DNA of 64,000 nt from the NCBI GenBank assembly GCA_945643635.1, contig CALZFC010000349.1, forward strand, positions 3,732,501-3,796,500, read 5' to 3'. Under the pieces are notes generated by a model. That model saw only the letters and a list, made by a program, of their open reading frames with translations. It did no database searches and was not told where the DNA came from. Both the position numbers and the translations under genes were made by a program. This DNA is from Allodiplogaster sudhausi (lineage: Eukaryota > Nematoda > Chromadorea > Rhabditida > Diplogasteridae). This document shows, piece by piece, positions 32,222 to 43,140 of the stretch; the stretch's first letter is position 1, and each line of letters starts with the position of its first letter.

Positions 32222-34660
32222 AACATTTTTTTTTAATTAATTTTTCGTAATAACAATTTTTTTTCTAAATTCAAAAAAAATAATACACATAAAATTTTTT
32301 CAATATCTTGTTCGCAGGGTCTGAAGTAATCTGTCCCAGTTACAAACCTCTAGTCAGGAAGCGCGCGCTCCTAGGAAACTAGGTTTGATTTAGTGTTGAA
32401 AAAAAAATTCACCCCCCAGTCGCATGTCTCGCGCTTTATGGGGAATGCTTCGTTTTTTTGTTGTTGCTAAGAGTAAGCGTAATGCCTGTGGTTGCGCGAA
32501 TCCACTAGAGAGAGTGTCCCAATGTGGTTAGTAATCTGCAATGTGGGGAATTGCAGGGCTGGGCACCTCAATCCTAGCCACCCCATAGAGGGACGAAGGC
32601 CCCCGGGCTAGCTGTAGCCACTGCAGTTCCAAAACTCTTCCTGCAGTAGGTAGGCATGCGGGACCCCGGGAAAGCGCTTACCGCCTTCGGTCTCCACCAA
32701 ATTCCCTCTATTCCCATATCTAGGATAGGCAAACGAAGTAAGCGACTGGGACTAGGTGACAACACTTTATCTCTCTAACAGTCAGCTGGGTAGATTGCGC
32801 AATAACGGTGCTGACGCAGAGGTAAAAGTGGCGCTTCAACCACCCTGACTTGAGTCCTTTGTAATTATGTGCTTGATCGGTCTGCCTAAGCCTTTTTCAG
32901 ACGTGCTGCCAGTGCTGTATTCTAATCTCTTTTTTTCTTATTCGCTTAATCCTATTGTTCCTCTGCAGCACTGGTCTCATCGTCTCTCTCACTCTTTCTT
33001 GTTCTCTTCCATTCTTCTTCCCCCCTCATCTCTCTACCCTCTCTCCATCCACATATGTCTCTCTCAACCAAGCGCATTGAGATATCGCTTCGCTCTCTCT
33101 CTTCTCTTCCTATTACATAGGGCAAGATTGCAATCTCTGTTTATGAGTGTCCATACGTATCCGTTTGTGACACATATCACAGCCGCTATCTTCCAACTCA
33201 GAGAGCGCAACTCGAAAACAAATCATTTATATCTTTCTTTCTATCTTTAACTCTCAACTATTTCTCTCATTGTATCTTTTCTCTCATTCTCTATCCGATG
33301 CTATCTTCATTCCTTCTATCCGAACACCATCTGCCACTTATACAGCCCTGATTGATAATCCGACCGAATGTACATCTGCATCCCGCATCTCTTTGACAAC
33401 ATTCTTTCATCTCTGTCACTCTATTCTTTCTTTACTCTCTTCTTCATCCATAAGAACCACTTCCAAATCAAATTGTATTCATCTCTTTCTCACATCCTAC
33501 TACCAAATCGTTAACTATGTAAAACTATGTAACTCTTCTACTACTCTTTATACTAATTCTATCTTTGATTCGTCATACAATTCATTTCCCATTTTATCTC
33601 ATATACCCTCATCTCTCTATCCTCGCAGTTAACATCAACTACTCGTCATTGTTAATATTATAATTGCATTCGTATATACGGATTACTTTCCACTATCCGC
33701 TACAACCATATTGACATATGCCAATATTTATTTTACACTTTCGACTTTATTAGTAATATTTATAGCTATTAATTCTATATTGCAGTGTTAACAACTTTTG
33801 TCCTCTAAGCAACTGGTTTAGCTCTACTTATTTTAATTCGTAGTTAATTAAGTGCAGTCGAGTTTTTTTTTATTTCTTTTAGATACAGTAAACATTTAAT
33901 TTTTCAACACTTTTCAAGTAATTCTTTACACTTTCTCAATCTCAGCGCCCATTAGAATCGTAATTAACTTTTCATATATAGATATTTCATATATTCGCGA
34001 AAGCTAACCAACAGGACACTGTCTCTTTTGTAACTTCAATCCTTTGTCCTTCACATTTAAAATTAGTTTTCTTCATTTTACTTTTCTGTCGCTTTTATCT
34101 TTAACTATTCTTTTGTATTTCGATTTAATTGTTCACTCTTATCTTCTCACCTCTCCACCTGTCCGACTCCACTGTTCCGACTCATCATCGACGATGCTCT
34201 CGCGGTACACAGCAGACGGAATGAAAGAACATGGATGAATAATGTAATGCGGGATATCAAGAACGAAACTCACTCCGAAAAGAACAAGAATGCAAAGCAA
34301 GATACGTGGTGCACATCGAACTTCTTTGCCGAAACCCAAGGATCGAGTGAGTCCGCACGTCATTCCGCACTACGAGATGAAGAAGTCATGATACCGCTTC
34401 GAATGACAACGCAAGACTACTTCTGCCAAAGAGTCGAAGGAGCCTCTCGGTAACTTCCCGGAAGCATGCGTACTCTTCTAGCGTTTCCAAATCTACATTC
34501 TGGGTCTCCTGCCCCAGACCTTCCAAGGAAACCGATGCATCATCTCCAGGAAATATTCTCTCACGAGCGAAGAAGAACAACGCGAAATTCACCGCAGAAG
34601 ATGTCCAGTGAAGAGACACCAGGCTAATCAAGGAGACCAAGCCCTGGTAAGTCGCTACAT
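32222..34660 (+). other. Retrotransposon interior without recognisable gag or protease
   Basis: A pyrimidine-rich region (about 32930-33630) gives long but low-complexity frames. No reverse transcriptase, RNase H or protease motif was found, and the stretch reads as decayed or replaced sequence. A GC-richer block at 32545-32780 looks foreign to its neighbours but is not recognised. Confidence 0.4.
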
Positions 34661-34661
34661 A

Positions 34662-35002
34662 CCCGCAACAAACTGGCGCCGAGGCTCCAAGAGCCCAATG
34701 AAGTCCTCGACGTCAGCGGTCAGCATGTCTCCATCCGAAGAGTAGATGGAAGGATAGAGACAGTTCACAAGGACAACGTTCGCGTCTACGAGAAGAAGAA
34801 AATGCGGAAGAACACAAGCGAAGAGAGAACGCAAGACAACCGAAGCAACGACAGTTATCAGCAGGACGACAAGAACTCGCCAGACGTCCCAGCCAACCCG
34901 ACAGCAACCGCACCGACAGAAGAAGAAGAACAGGAACAAGAACAACCACTCCGCCGATCTACGCGCATCAGACAGCCACCTGCGCGTTTCCGGAGTGACT
35001 GA
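34662..35002 (+). pseudogene. Retrotransposon pol C-terminus (integrase tail remnant)
   Basis: Frame reads EVLDVSGQHVSIRRVDGRIE then TVHKDNVRVYEKKK, a Glu/Asp/Thr-rich linker and PLRRSTRIRQPPARFRSD before a stop. The 'V...SG..V.I.......TVH.DNV..Y' segment is the integrase C-terminal SH3-like tail of Ty3/Gypsy polyproteins, and 'RRSTR.R.PP.R' is the common end. The catalytic core is absent upstream. Confidence 0.65.
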
Positions 35003-35271
35003 GGACATCAAGAGGCCGTGAGCCGGGTTGAGCAGTGAATATATATCGCTCTCCAAGCTTCGTCTCATAGTAACTATCAATCTTCCGAGAAGCTGCTCAA
35101 CCTGCTTCACACTGTACATACACACCATAACCGCATCCTACTCCTCTATACATACTATGTACATACATCATATAACCTCAACACCAACACCACGATCACG
35201 GATATCACAGAACGCAAAAGTCGCTGCGTTCTGCCGTTGTTCAGGGGATCAACAACTTCCGAAGGGGGGCA

Positions 35272-35514
35272 TGTTGAATCCCGCGCACACACACCATCCC
35301 GGCTGGCCAACGGCCAGACACACTCTCTCCTCTCTATCGCTCCGCCCCCTCGGGAGAGGGTGCGAGAGAGAGTGGACACGAGCACGGCTCGAGGAAGGCT
35401 GGCCGATCACCACCTCACCAACACACCACGGGAGGAACAATACCAGGTGAGAATCATGCACATATTTGTGGTCAGATGGGAGGGCAGTGCTTTAGGCGGC
35501 ACTGCCTTTCTACA
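35272..35514 (+). repeat. 3' LTR
   Basis: 243 bp; same ends as the 5' LTR, with TSD copy ATGC at 35515-35518. Confidence 0.85.
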
Positions 35515-35891
35515 ATGCTAAATGCCCTTATTTTCCTGAATCAACGTGCAATTTCCACATCTTCCTCCGTTCTGGAATTTAAAAAGTTCGCAATTGCTGC
35601 ACTTCAACAATCTGGCTGATATAAAAGTCGATTTTCAAAGTGATGCCTTCATTCTGCTCGTTGCTTCTCCTCTCCACCAGTTAGAAGTGGGTTCGCTTCC
35701 TCTCACCTTCAATATTCCCCTTATCACTTGCTAACATTTCCCCTTGCAGCTTTCGTTTTCTTCTGCCTCCTATCTACCGCTGGTTTCTAATAAATTATAA
35801 ATTTTTAATCTTTAATTATACAATTTGTTTCATTTATTATTATAAATAGATACAAGGGAGAAGAGAATACTGAAAGTATCTAACTAAAAGA

Positions 35892-36067
35892 GTTTTGACA
35901 GTAACCATTTCATCCTTTCAGTCTTCTTCGATCCATTGGCCCCTGACGACCACTTCGAATTCGGAATGAGCAGCCTTGGACTTTCCAGCGAGACTTTCGG
36001 CTACCGCTCGCACTTTGTCAATGGAAGCTTTTTTGAATCCCAGTCCTCTGCGTCGATGGCATTATAA
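35892..36067 (+). CDS. Possible last exon of an unrecognised gene
   Basis: After a TTTCAG acceptor (about 35922) the frame reads FFDPLAPDDHFEFGMSSLGL, then SETFGYRSHFVNGSFFES, and stops at TAA near 36066. Composition is coding-like and acidic-aromatic. No upstream partner exon could be tied to it; the retrotransposon may separate them. Confidence 0.3.
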
Positions 36068-38900
36068 TACGATGATATTTGGTCTCCCATCGTTTTTACA
36101 GTTTCAAAAGCGCGGTTTTAAGAGGTGCCCTAAAGTGCCCTTTTCTTGTGCGTTTCATAGCGTTTCCAAAAAACAAAAGGCCGGCGATCCTTTTGACAGC
36201 TGCCCATTCGGCTTTGCGCTCGCAGTCGCGCCAAGTCTGCAGCCATTCAGAAAAGGCATGGATTTCTACGAAGGCTGTTTTTTCCTACTTTTGAAGGGAA
36301 AACAGCGGTTAACTGGTAACAAATAATACCAAAAATTCTATACCGTAAATGAACTGATTATGGCCTTCCTCACCTCCGAAATCAATCGACTGAATACACC
36401 GTTTTCAGTTTCTTGTATTGTTGGAGCGCGACACGAAGCGAATGTGTGTGCGCCGTCGCTTTGTAAACTGCACGAATACAATTCGGGAGGCGACTTTCAC
36501 TTTTCATTAGTGATAAAAGGGCACTGTTCTGGCAAGAAGAAGAATTATCGCCTTTTCCTTTTAGGTATCTGAATGAAAAGCAATTCGGCGCTGTCAACCT
36601 ACACGAAATGTCTTGGCTGACATTGCTGGTGGCTACCATAAAAGGCAGCATGAAGGATCTTACCCTTCCCTATCACATGAAGTACTTCAATGGAGATCTC
36701 GTACCCTTCCGTTTTCTGCCAAGGCCGCAATCTGCTGCATGCGTCGTCGCCTCACGAATCTCAGTGAAATCTTCTTCCCTCGCCACCCCCTCATTGGCTG
36801 AACACTAAAATCCATTCAGATTCGGCGAGATTTGCTTTATATCTGATCTGAATTATTTTATTTATTATCATTAAAAAAATGTATTATTTCAGAAATGTAT
36901 TATATGTATTATTAATAAATGTTTTACTAACGTCTAACATATGCTATTTCTCCTCTTCCGGAAGAATCCTGACAATGAGACGATCATATAATCGTTATGC
37001 AAGGAAAAAATGCATTAAGGATCAATAACAGATCTACCGGAAGTGGTTTCCGGTACAAAATAACAATCGAGTTAGAAAGTAGCGAAGCTATGTTTCGCGA
37101 CAACTTTTTCTTTCTTTCTGATCGGTGAAAATTTCGTTACTGTACAACCTTGCGGTTAGTATAATTAACTGGCCCATATAATCGTCAATTCTTTACGAGA
37201 AGCTTCCATTGTCGTAGTTGTTTCTTCTGTCGTCCCGCCGGAATTTTGTTCGCTTTGCTGAGCATTAGCGGAATTGCTGCCCAAATGCTGGCATTTCTTC
37301 GGTTTGCCGGCAGAAGGAAAATTAATTGTGCTGCTATGACGAAAGAGCTAAAGAGGGTTCCATAGAAAAAGAAAGAGACTGCGAGAAAAATTAATTTGAT
37401 AGAAAAACCTATGTTATGAAATTTCGGCGAACTAAAGATTTTCTAGATTAAAAGTGAAATTTATGGTAATGTGTGCTTTGTGAAATACTGTAATCGTTTT
37501 TGACGACACCATTAAAAGCTGTAGACGATGCCTCCATGTCCTTCCTCGCCGCAACGGGCACGGTGTTCTGCAAGAAAAGTAGGAGGAGCATTTTTTTTAA
37601 ATTAGTACTTTTTATTATATTTCTAGTATTACACCCTAGTAATACAATAATAATAATATATGAATGTTAATTTTTGATATTTCTAATTTTTTTTGTTTTT
37701 GAAATTTTTAATATCTTCAAAAATAAAATGAAATAAGAAAAGATTTTTTTACTCATCTTTCTAGGTTGCACGTTGCCTCCTCTTACGCCGCAGTGCGGAA
37801 GCTGCCTTGCTCCAATGGTGGGGCATTAATTTAAATACAAATTGAAGGTGTTTCTAATAGAGGAAAAAATGCTGTTTCCGATTTCGTCGGAAATGACTAA
37901 GTAATAGTGCCACCGTATATTTAGCGTTCAATTCATATCTCCCGCATTTTGTATAATTCCACTTGTCATGCACATCAAAGTAGCGTCTTTTTGGGCCGAG
38001 TTGGCTTTCATTTATTGTTTCCTTCTCTCCACTGCCGTCACGTTGCCTTTCCTTATTTATTGTTCGTGTTATAACATTTCAGTTGCGATTACTATTTATT
38101 GTTTTCCTCATGTTTAGAAGCTTCATTATTATGCTTCTTCTTTCCCCTTATACGCTTCTTTCCAGTCTTTTTGTCTTCTTTCTCTGGCAAAATGCCTTCA
38201 CAACTTGGACTTCGCGTCCAAGTCCCTTTTTATACGTCGAACCCCTCTCCCCCTTTCCTTGGCGTGCTCTCGTTCCTGCTACCTCGTGCGGACTTAAATC
38301 CGTGATTTAAGGGTAATTCGAGTGTTCGGAGTGTCCGTTGACACCGCTGCCAAGTGATCTTCTCTCTCCCCACTTTTTCTTCCCTTCCCTAGCTTCTTCT
38401 CTACCGACTTCAAGAGCGCAAGGCTCAACCGGTATTCCCCCCGTTTTTCTCTCTCTTTCCTTCTCTCTCTTTCTCTCTCTTCTCCATTCCATCTTCATTC
38501 ATTCCATTAGTTGAGAACTAATACCTCAACCCTTCTTTCTCAGTTTCTCTCTCATTCTTAATCTCTTCTCAGCTTTAAGCTTCCTTCAAGTTCTTTCAGC
38601 AGTTCAGTCATTCCTGTTCGTTAAGTGATATTTCGTCACCTTGAGTATTGCTTGATATTGATGTTGCTTTGAAGCCAAAGGACTGTTAAGTGAGTACTCT
38701 CTCTACATTTGGAGTTCAATTGAAGAAGATAAACCTTTGTCTGTTCTTCTAATTCATATCAACATTCGACTGTGCTGAATTCCGAGTCATTCGATTGCCA
38801 AGAAATCTTTACTTCTGCCAAGATGCTGAACACTGTTGCGAGTAAAGACGGCAACCGAAACAAATGCACTTACATACATTACATGAACTTTACTGATTTT
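36068..38900. other. No supported gene; scattered open frames
   Basis: Frames at 36360-36572 and 36608-36808 have near-normal composition but no motif or confirmed splice sites. 37600-37740 is AT-rich and 38380-38500 is pyrimidine-rich. I see nothing I can name. Confidence 0.35.
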
Positions 38901-38965
38901 GGGTAGTTGTATTCTTGCGAATGAGAGCGGCAGTTCAAAGTTCATTATCGGACTCTTTTTTTCTT

Positions 38966-39118
38966 AAGCTGGTTGGTATCTTTCTCGAATGCCCGGCCAT
39001 AAATCCGACAGTCTTTGTCGACGGGCAGCCGTCGAATGGCGTTGTCGCCTGTATCATGGGCGCCTGGATGCATCTGGGAGGCCCGCCACTGACCGAGGGC
39101 TTCACCGTGTCTTGTCAA
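38966..39118 (+). CDS. Possible last exon, Gly/Cys-containing, unknown
   Basis: After CTTAAG (about 38968) the frame reads LVGIFLECPAINPTVFVDGQ, PSNGVVACIMGAWMHLGG, and PPLTEGFTVSCQ before TAG at 39118. The hydrophobic/Cys pattern suggests a secreted or membrane protein. No partner exons were identified. Confidence 0.3.
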
Positions 39119-39569
39119 TAGAGTTCTCTCTGGATGAACGAGCGCTCATATTGAGTCCTCCACTACGCGAGATACATGCCATATTTTATTTATTGCAATT
39201 TCATTATTTTAATACTGTTTTCTTTAATTGCTTCGCCAGATACAAATAAAGATATGTTATAGTAATACAATTGTGATGCTGCTCATTTCAATAATTGTTT
39301 CATTGAAAATTGAAAAAGGTTTAGCATCAATATTTAACTGCAAAAATGAAAAAAAAATCAAAAGTTGGAGCTGCAACATCAATTGATTTTATTTAGTATA
39401 AAAGGCGTGAAGTGCGCCCGGGCCTGTTCACTTTATGCAGCCTTGCTTTGAGAGGTGCCATTCAAGAAAACGGTTTTTTTAAACTTCTTTATTTCATAAT
39501 TATAAAACAAATTATATCTTATAGTGAGCAATAACATGAAATTATATATAAGCTGCTTTCGAGAGCAAT

Positions 39570-39744
39570 TTATTTGGTTTGAAGACGGTAGCGGGGCGCG
39601 TCCGCGAGCTGGAGGCCGCAGTCAAGGAGGAGGCCGTGCTCACGATGCGCGTCGCTCTTGTAGTATGCGGCACGAGCCAGCGAAGCCAGGGAGTGGCTGT
39701 CGCAGAGGCGACCCTGAAAATTACAAGCAGATTCTAGGCAGAGC

Positions 39745-39781
<37 letters not shown>

Positions 39782-39840
39782 GGGAAGAGGTTGTGGGAGA
39801 AAGTGGTGGAGGGAGAGAGAGAGCGAGTGAGACAGAGGGT

Positions 39841-39886
<46 letters not shown>

Positions 39887-41777
39887 GAGGTTGTTTGAGA
39901 AAAAGGGAGAGAGGGAAATGGAAAGAAATGTCTCAAGCAAACTGACCCGGACGAGCATGGCTCCCTTGTCGGCGAAGTGAACGATGAAGTAAAGATGGTC
40001 AGACGGCTCCTCCTCCACCTTCACCTCGACGATTTCCTCGTACTTGCCGGGTGGTAGTACCAGTCTGTCTCAATCAGACATTCAGACTCTTCACTTTCTC
40101 AGCTGATCTCTCTCTCCCCCTCCCATCTCTCCCTCTCTCTCTCTCTCTCTCATTCTCACTCTCTTTCTCTCCCTTCTCTCTCTGTCTACCAACTTGGAAA
40201 AGACAAATGCGCCGTCCTCCTGCTGATGGGCGATGTAATTGGGCCAGTAATATATATCAGGAAAACCTCGTCGTAGTGTCAAGAAGCGAACTCTGTCAGG
40301 ATGGGCAGGAGGGCCAGTCATTATGTTTACAATAACGAGCTGCAAGAGAGAGAAAGAGAGAGCGAGAGTGAGAGTGAGAGAGAGAGAGAAATATAAATAG
40401 AAAGAGACGAAGAGAGATACTTGGATAGATTTTTCAAGATCTTGCTGAATGACAATCCCTGAACTATCAAATTTCGAACTGGACTGTAGGGGATCCGAAA
40501 GTCGCGCCGAGTGTAGCTGCTCAGGCTGTTGAAAGAATGCACGCGTATAGACATGGAGTTATCGGGCTGCAACTGGCGAACGTTGAATAAAAGCCGCTGT
40601 CGAGGACCCAGAAGCATAGGCTGGTGAAGCAGGTATTGGGCCCAAAACTAGGGTGGGTTCGCTGTTTTTGCCTAAAAATGTCACTCAAAAAACGTGGTGC
40701 GGTAGGGCTTTGGGGAAGCCCAAAATCAGTGTGTGGTTCTGTCAAAACTACAATACCTTTTTTCCTGATAGCGACATTGAAAGAAGACAAATAAAACTAG
40801 AAAGAAACTGCCATAGGGCTTACATCTCTTGAATATACATATCTAGAAAAATTCTGGAAGAATCAAGAGAGTGATAGAGAGAAAGAAAGAAAGAAAAATA
40901 AAGAGAGGAACTGCGAGAGTGGAGGGAGTCAGTTGTTGCAGGATGTGCCGGCCCTGTACTCCATATCCTACGACGGACCTGTACTCCATATCCTGGACGA
41001 GCGTGTTCGTTGCCAGCTGTAACGAAGCCATTGATAGTGAAAAGAGAAACATCGAAACAAGATAAATATGTGTTTTAAACAATATATTAATTGCTAATTT
41101 GCATATCAAGAGATGATATGTAAATGTGGAATTAATATACTGTCAAACAAATATACATATTTATCTCAGTGTTGACCTCCTCAACATGCATAGCTCGCTT
41201 GGCAGGCATCAGGGACACAGCGCGCATCCAGGGCCGCTCTGGGAAGCGTACTAACGAACAGATTGCGTCGTCGTTGTCGCCCGCGAAGAAGACATCGAAT
41301 GTACGGGAAAGCGGAGAGTCCCGGCTACAAGAATTGCGGCTGTGGACACACTTTTTCATATCGACCACCTCTGGAGAACAATTTAAGAGGTGGTGTACGC
41401 ATGCGAATGGATCCCTCACAAGTTTTGTGTGATAATGTTACCGCTCAGAAATTTTGTTGATGCTTTCACCAGAGTTTTCTGTCAAAATGCTGTCAGAGAA
41501 TGATGACAGATTTTACTGAGAGAAAAAATTTCACCGATCGACATTTCGATGTATTCATGTACCTGATGACGTATTCACGGACGATGACGTCACGCGTGAA
41601 GTGCGCATCCGCCGCGTCGATGAGTGCGAAGCGAACGCGGGAAAACGGAGGTGGAGGGCGGACGAAGTCGGAGTGGAAGACGAGGCGGCGGCCGGAAGGC
41701 GATAAGGCGGCATTGTTGTACTTGGAGACCGAGGGAACGCGCACGCGGCTCACAGTGGCAGCTGGGCCAAGAATCAT
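39570..41777 (-). CDS. Candidate multi-exon gene of unknown function, boundaries unresolved
   Basis: Exon-like frames in order on the minus strand are about 41560-41777 (PSGRRLVFHSDFVRPPPPFS), 41168-41370 (FDVFFAGDNDDAICSLVRFP), 40930-41020 (ATNTLVQDMEYRSVVGYGVQ), 40424-40560, 40188-40340 (VNIMTGPPAHPDRVRFLTLR), 39947-40064 (LPPGKYEEIVEVKVEEEPSD) and 39570-39713, ending in TAA. Several have good GT/AG ends and non-random composition with charged beta-like segments. Long GA/CT microsatellites lie in the introns. Not every junction keeps phase in my reading (for example 40188 to 40064), so the model is incomplete. No domain recognised. Confidence 0.35.
39743..39895. repeat. (GA)n microsatellites
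   Basis: Two GA runs (about 39743-39779 and 39841-39884) with interrupted GA-rich sequence between. The complementary CT run at 40130-40155 lies in the next intron. Confidence 0.85.
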
Positions 41778-43020
41778 GTGACCGAAAGTCAGGTCAACAT
41801 GACAGGCAGCAGCAGATCAAGACAGAGTCGTTCATCAACAACTACTATACAAAGGATACCAAAGAAAGTTCCTTCACTATACATCAAATCCACAAAAATG
41901 GCGATGACTCATGGCGCTTCCCGGAATCCATTTTAATGGTTAAAACCCGTTGACATAAAGCGTTAATTGATTGGATTAACCAAAGGAAGCAGACGACGAA
42001 GGCGGCGGCGAAGTGGGAACGAAGAAGATCATCTTCTTGTCCACGACAAGCACAACGACGACATCTCTGTTCTGGAGAGGATGTTGCAAGCAGTGCCGGC
42101 AGGCAGGTCCGCCATGGGATGCAGGTCGCCAATCGTCCAAAACTTCTTATTAGGTGAACTAGAAAAGTGAGTTACTATATTCATTTTCAGTAATTACTTC
42201 TATTTGTTTTTTCTCTCTCTTCATATGGTGGGCTATTGTGCAATCATCAGTAATCATCAGCTTCTTTGTCGTGGCCTACACTAATTAGCTCCGATAAAAT
42301 TGAAAACTGCTTGAAACGGACATGCCGTAGTCTTCTTCCATCATGGTATCAGGACTCTCTTCTATCTCACGTCGCAGCTTCATCTGTGAAATGCGAAAAA
42401 AAAAACAAATAAAATGGAAAACATTTAATTTCTTACTTCTAAAATCATATCAACTCTTGTTATACAATTGTTGTTATAAGAACAGCCAATTTTTTTTTGT
42501 TGTGACAAGACAAAATTGATATTCTGTGACGTACCTCCGCGATTTCTGCTGCTGCTGCCCCATTCTTGAAGAGACTGCAATTGCCCATGGCACACAACGC
42601 GCACGAGGAGATTGATGGACGAGGAGAGACGGCGAGCGAGAGAGCGAGAGATAAAAAAGGAGAGACGGCCACTCTTGAGTTGCTGCTTACAGAAGCTATC
42701 AATAAAAGAAGAAGAAAATGTAGAGATTGTAGAGATGAGTGATACATGATAGGATTTTGTTGTAATAATATGCACTAGAATAGGAAAACAAATAATTATC
42801 TCCTAATATACAAAGTCAAGATGGAAAGGAAACTGAAGAGAGGAGCCAAGTAAATGACGTGCGATTTGATAAAATAAAATAGCGGATGATATAAAAGAGC
42901 GCCCAAGAGATGCACTCTCGATATCAGGAAGTTTTCTTTTCCAATCATGTACTACCGCGTTTGGCAGAAATTATTGAAACCTCTTCTTATATGTACTTGC
43001 AATGGTAATGAGCCATATTA
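41778..43020. other. No supported gene
   Basis: The plus-strand frame 41967-42170 has an Arg-rich start and an HDKHNDDISVLERMLQAVPA segment that might be an exon, but no splice partner is secure. The rest is non-coding with GA/CT-rich patches. Confidence 0.3.
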
Positions 43021-43026
43021 AATCAA

Positions 43027-43140
43027 TAGGCCCGAGTGCATGTTGGGTGAGCATACAGAAAGAAGAGTCTTATCGCTCCAATATAGGCCCGAGTGCATGT
43101 TGGGGGAGCATACAGAAAGAAGAGTCTTATCGCTTCAATA
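43027..43140. repeat. 57-bp tandem repeat, two copies
   Basis: The unit beginning AGGCCCGAGTGCATGTTGGG repeats at 43028 and 43085 with one or two differences. The in-frame translation therefore contains a repeated MLGEHTERRVLSLQY. Confidence 0.8.

Larger units (their letters stand above)
31923..35514 (+). mobile_element. LTR retrotransposon, Ty3/Gypsy-like, internally deleted
   Basis: Two LTRs (31923-32158 and 35272-35514) start TGTTGAATCC and end TTTCTACA, flanked by the 4-bp direct repeat ATGC (31919-31922, 35515-35518). A primer-binding site, TGGAGGTCCCGGGTCGGACT, follows the 5' LTR at 32159, and a polypurine tract (AAGGGGGG) precedes the 3' LTR. The inside is only about 3.1 kb and keeps just the end of pol, so the copy is non-autonomous. 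Confidence 0.85.

Noticed and set aside
32867..33632. Two long plus-strand frames
   Set aside because: Pyrimidine-rich, low-complexity sequence inside the retrotransposon; Ser/Leu/Thr/Tyr-biased with no motif.
34655..35128. 157-codon minus-strand frame
   Set aside because: Antisense of the retrotransposon pol tail, which has a clear integrase-end pattern on the plus strand.
39721..40617. Leu/Ser-repeat and Arg/Glu-repeat proteins
   Set aside because: They are translations of (GA)n/(CT)n microsatellites, as are similar frames at 47037-47403, 54311-54587 and 55657-56001.
43027..43140. CRISPR or regulatory repeat array
   Set aside because: Only two 57-bp copies in direct tandem without spacers; a plain tandem duplication.
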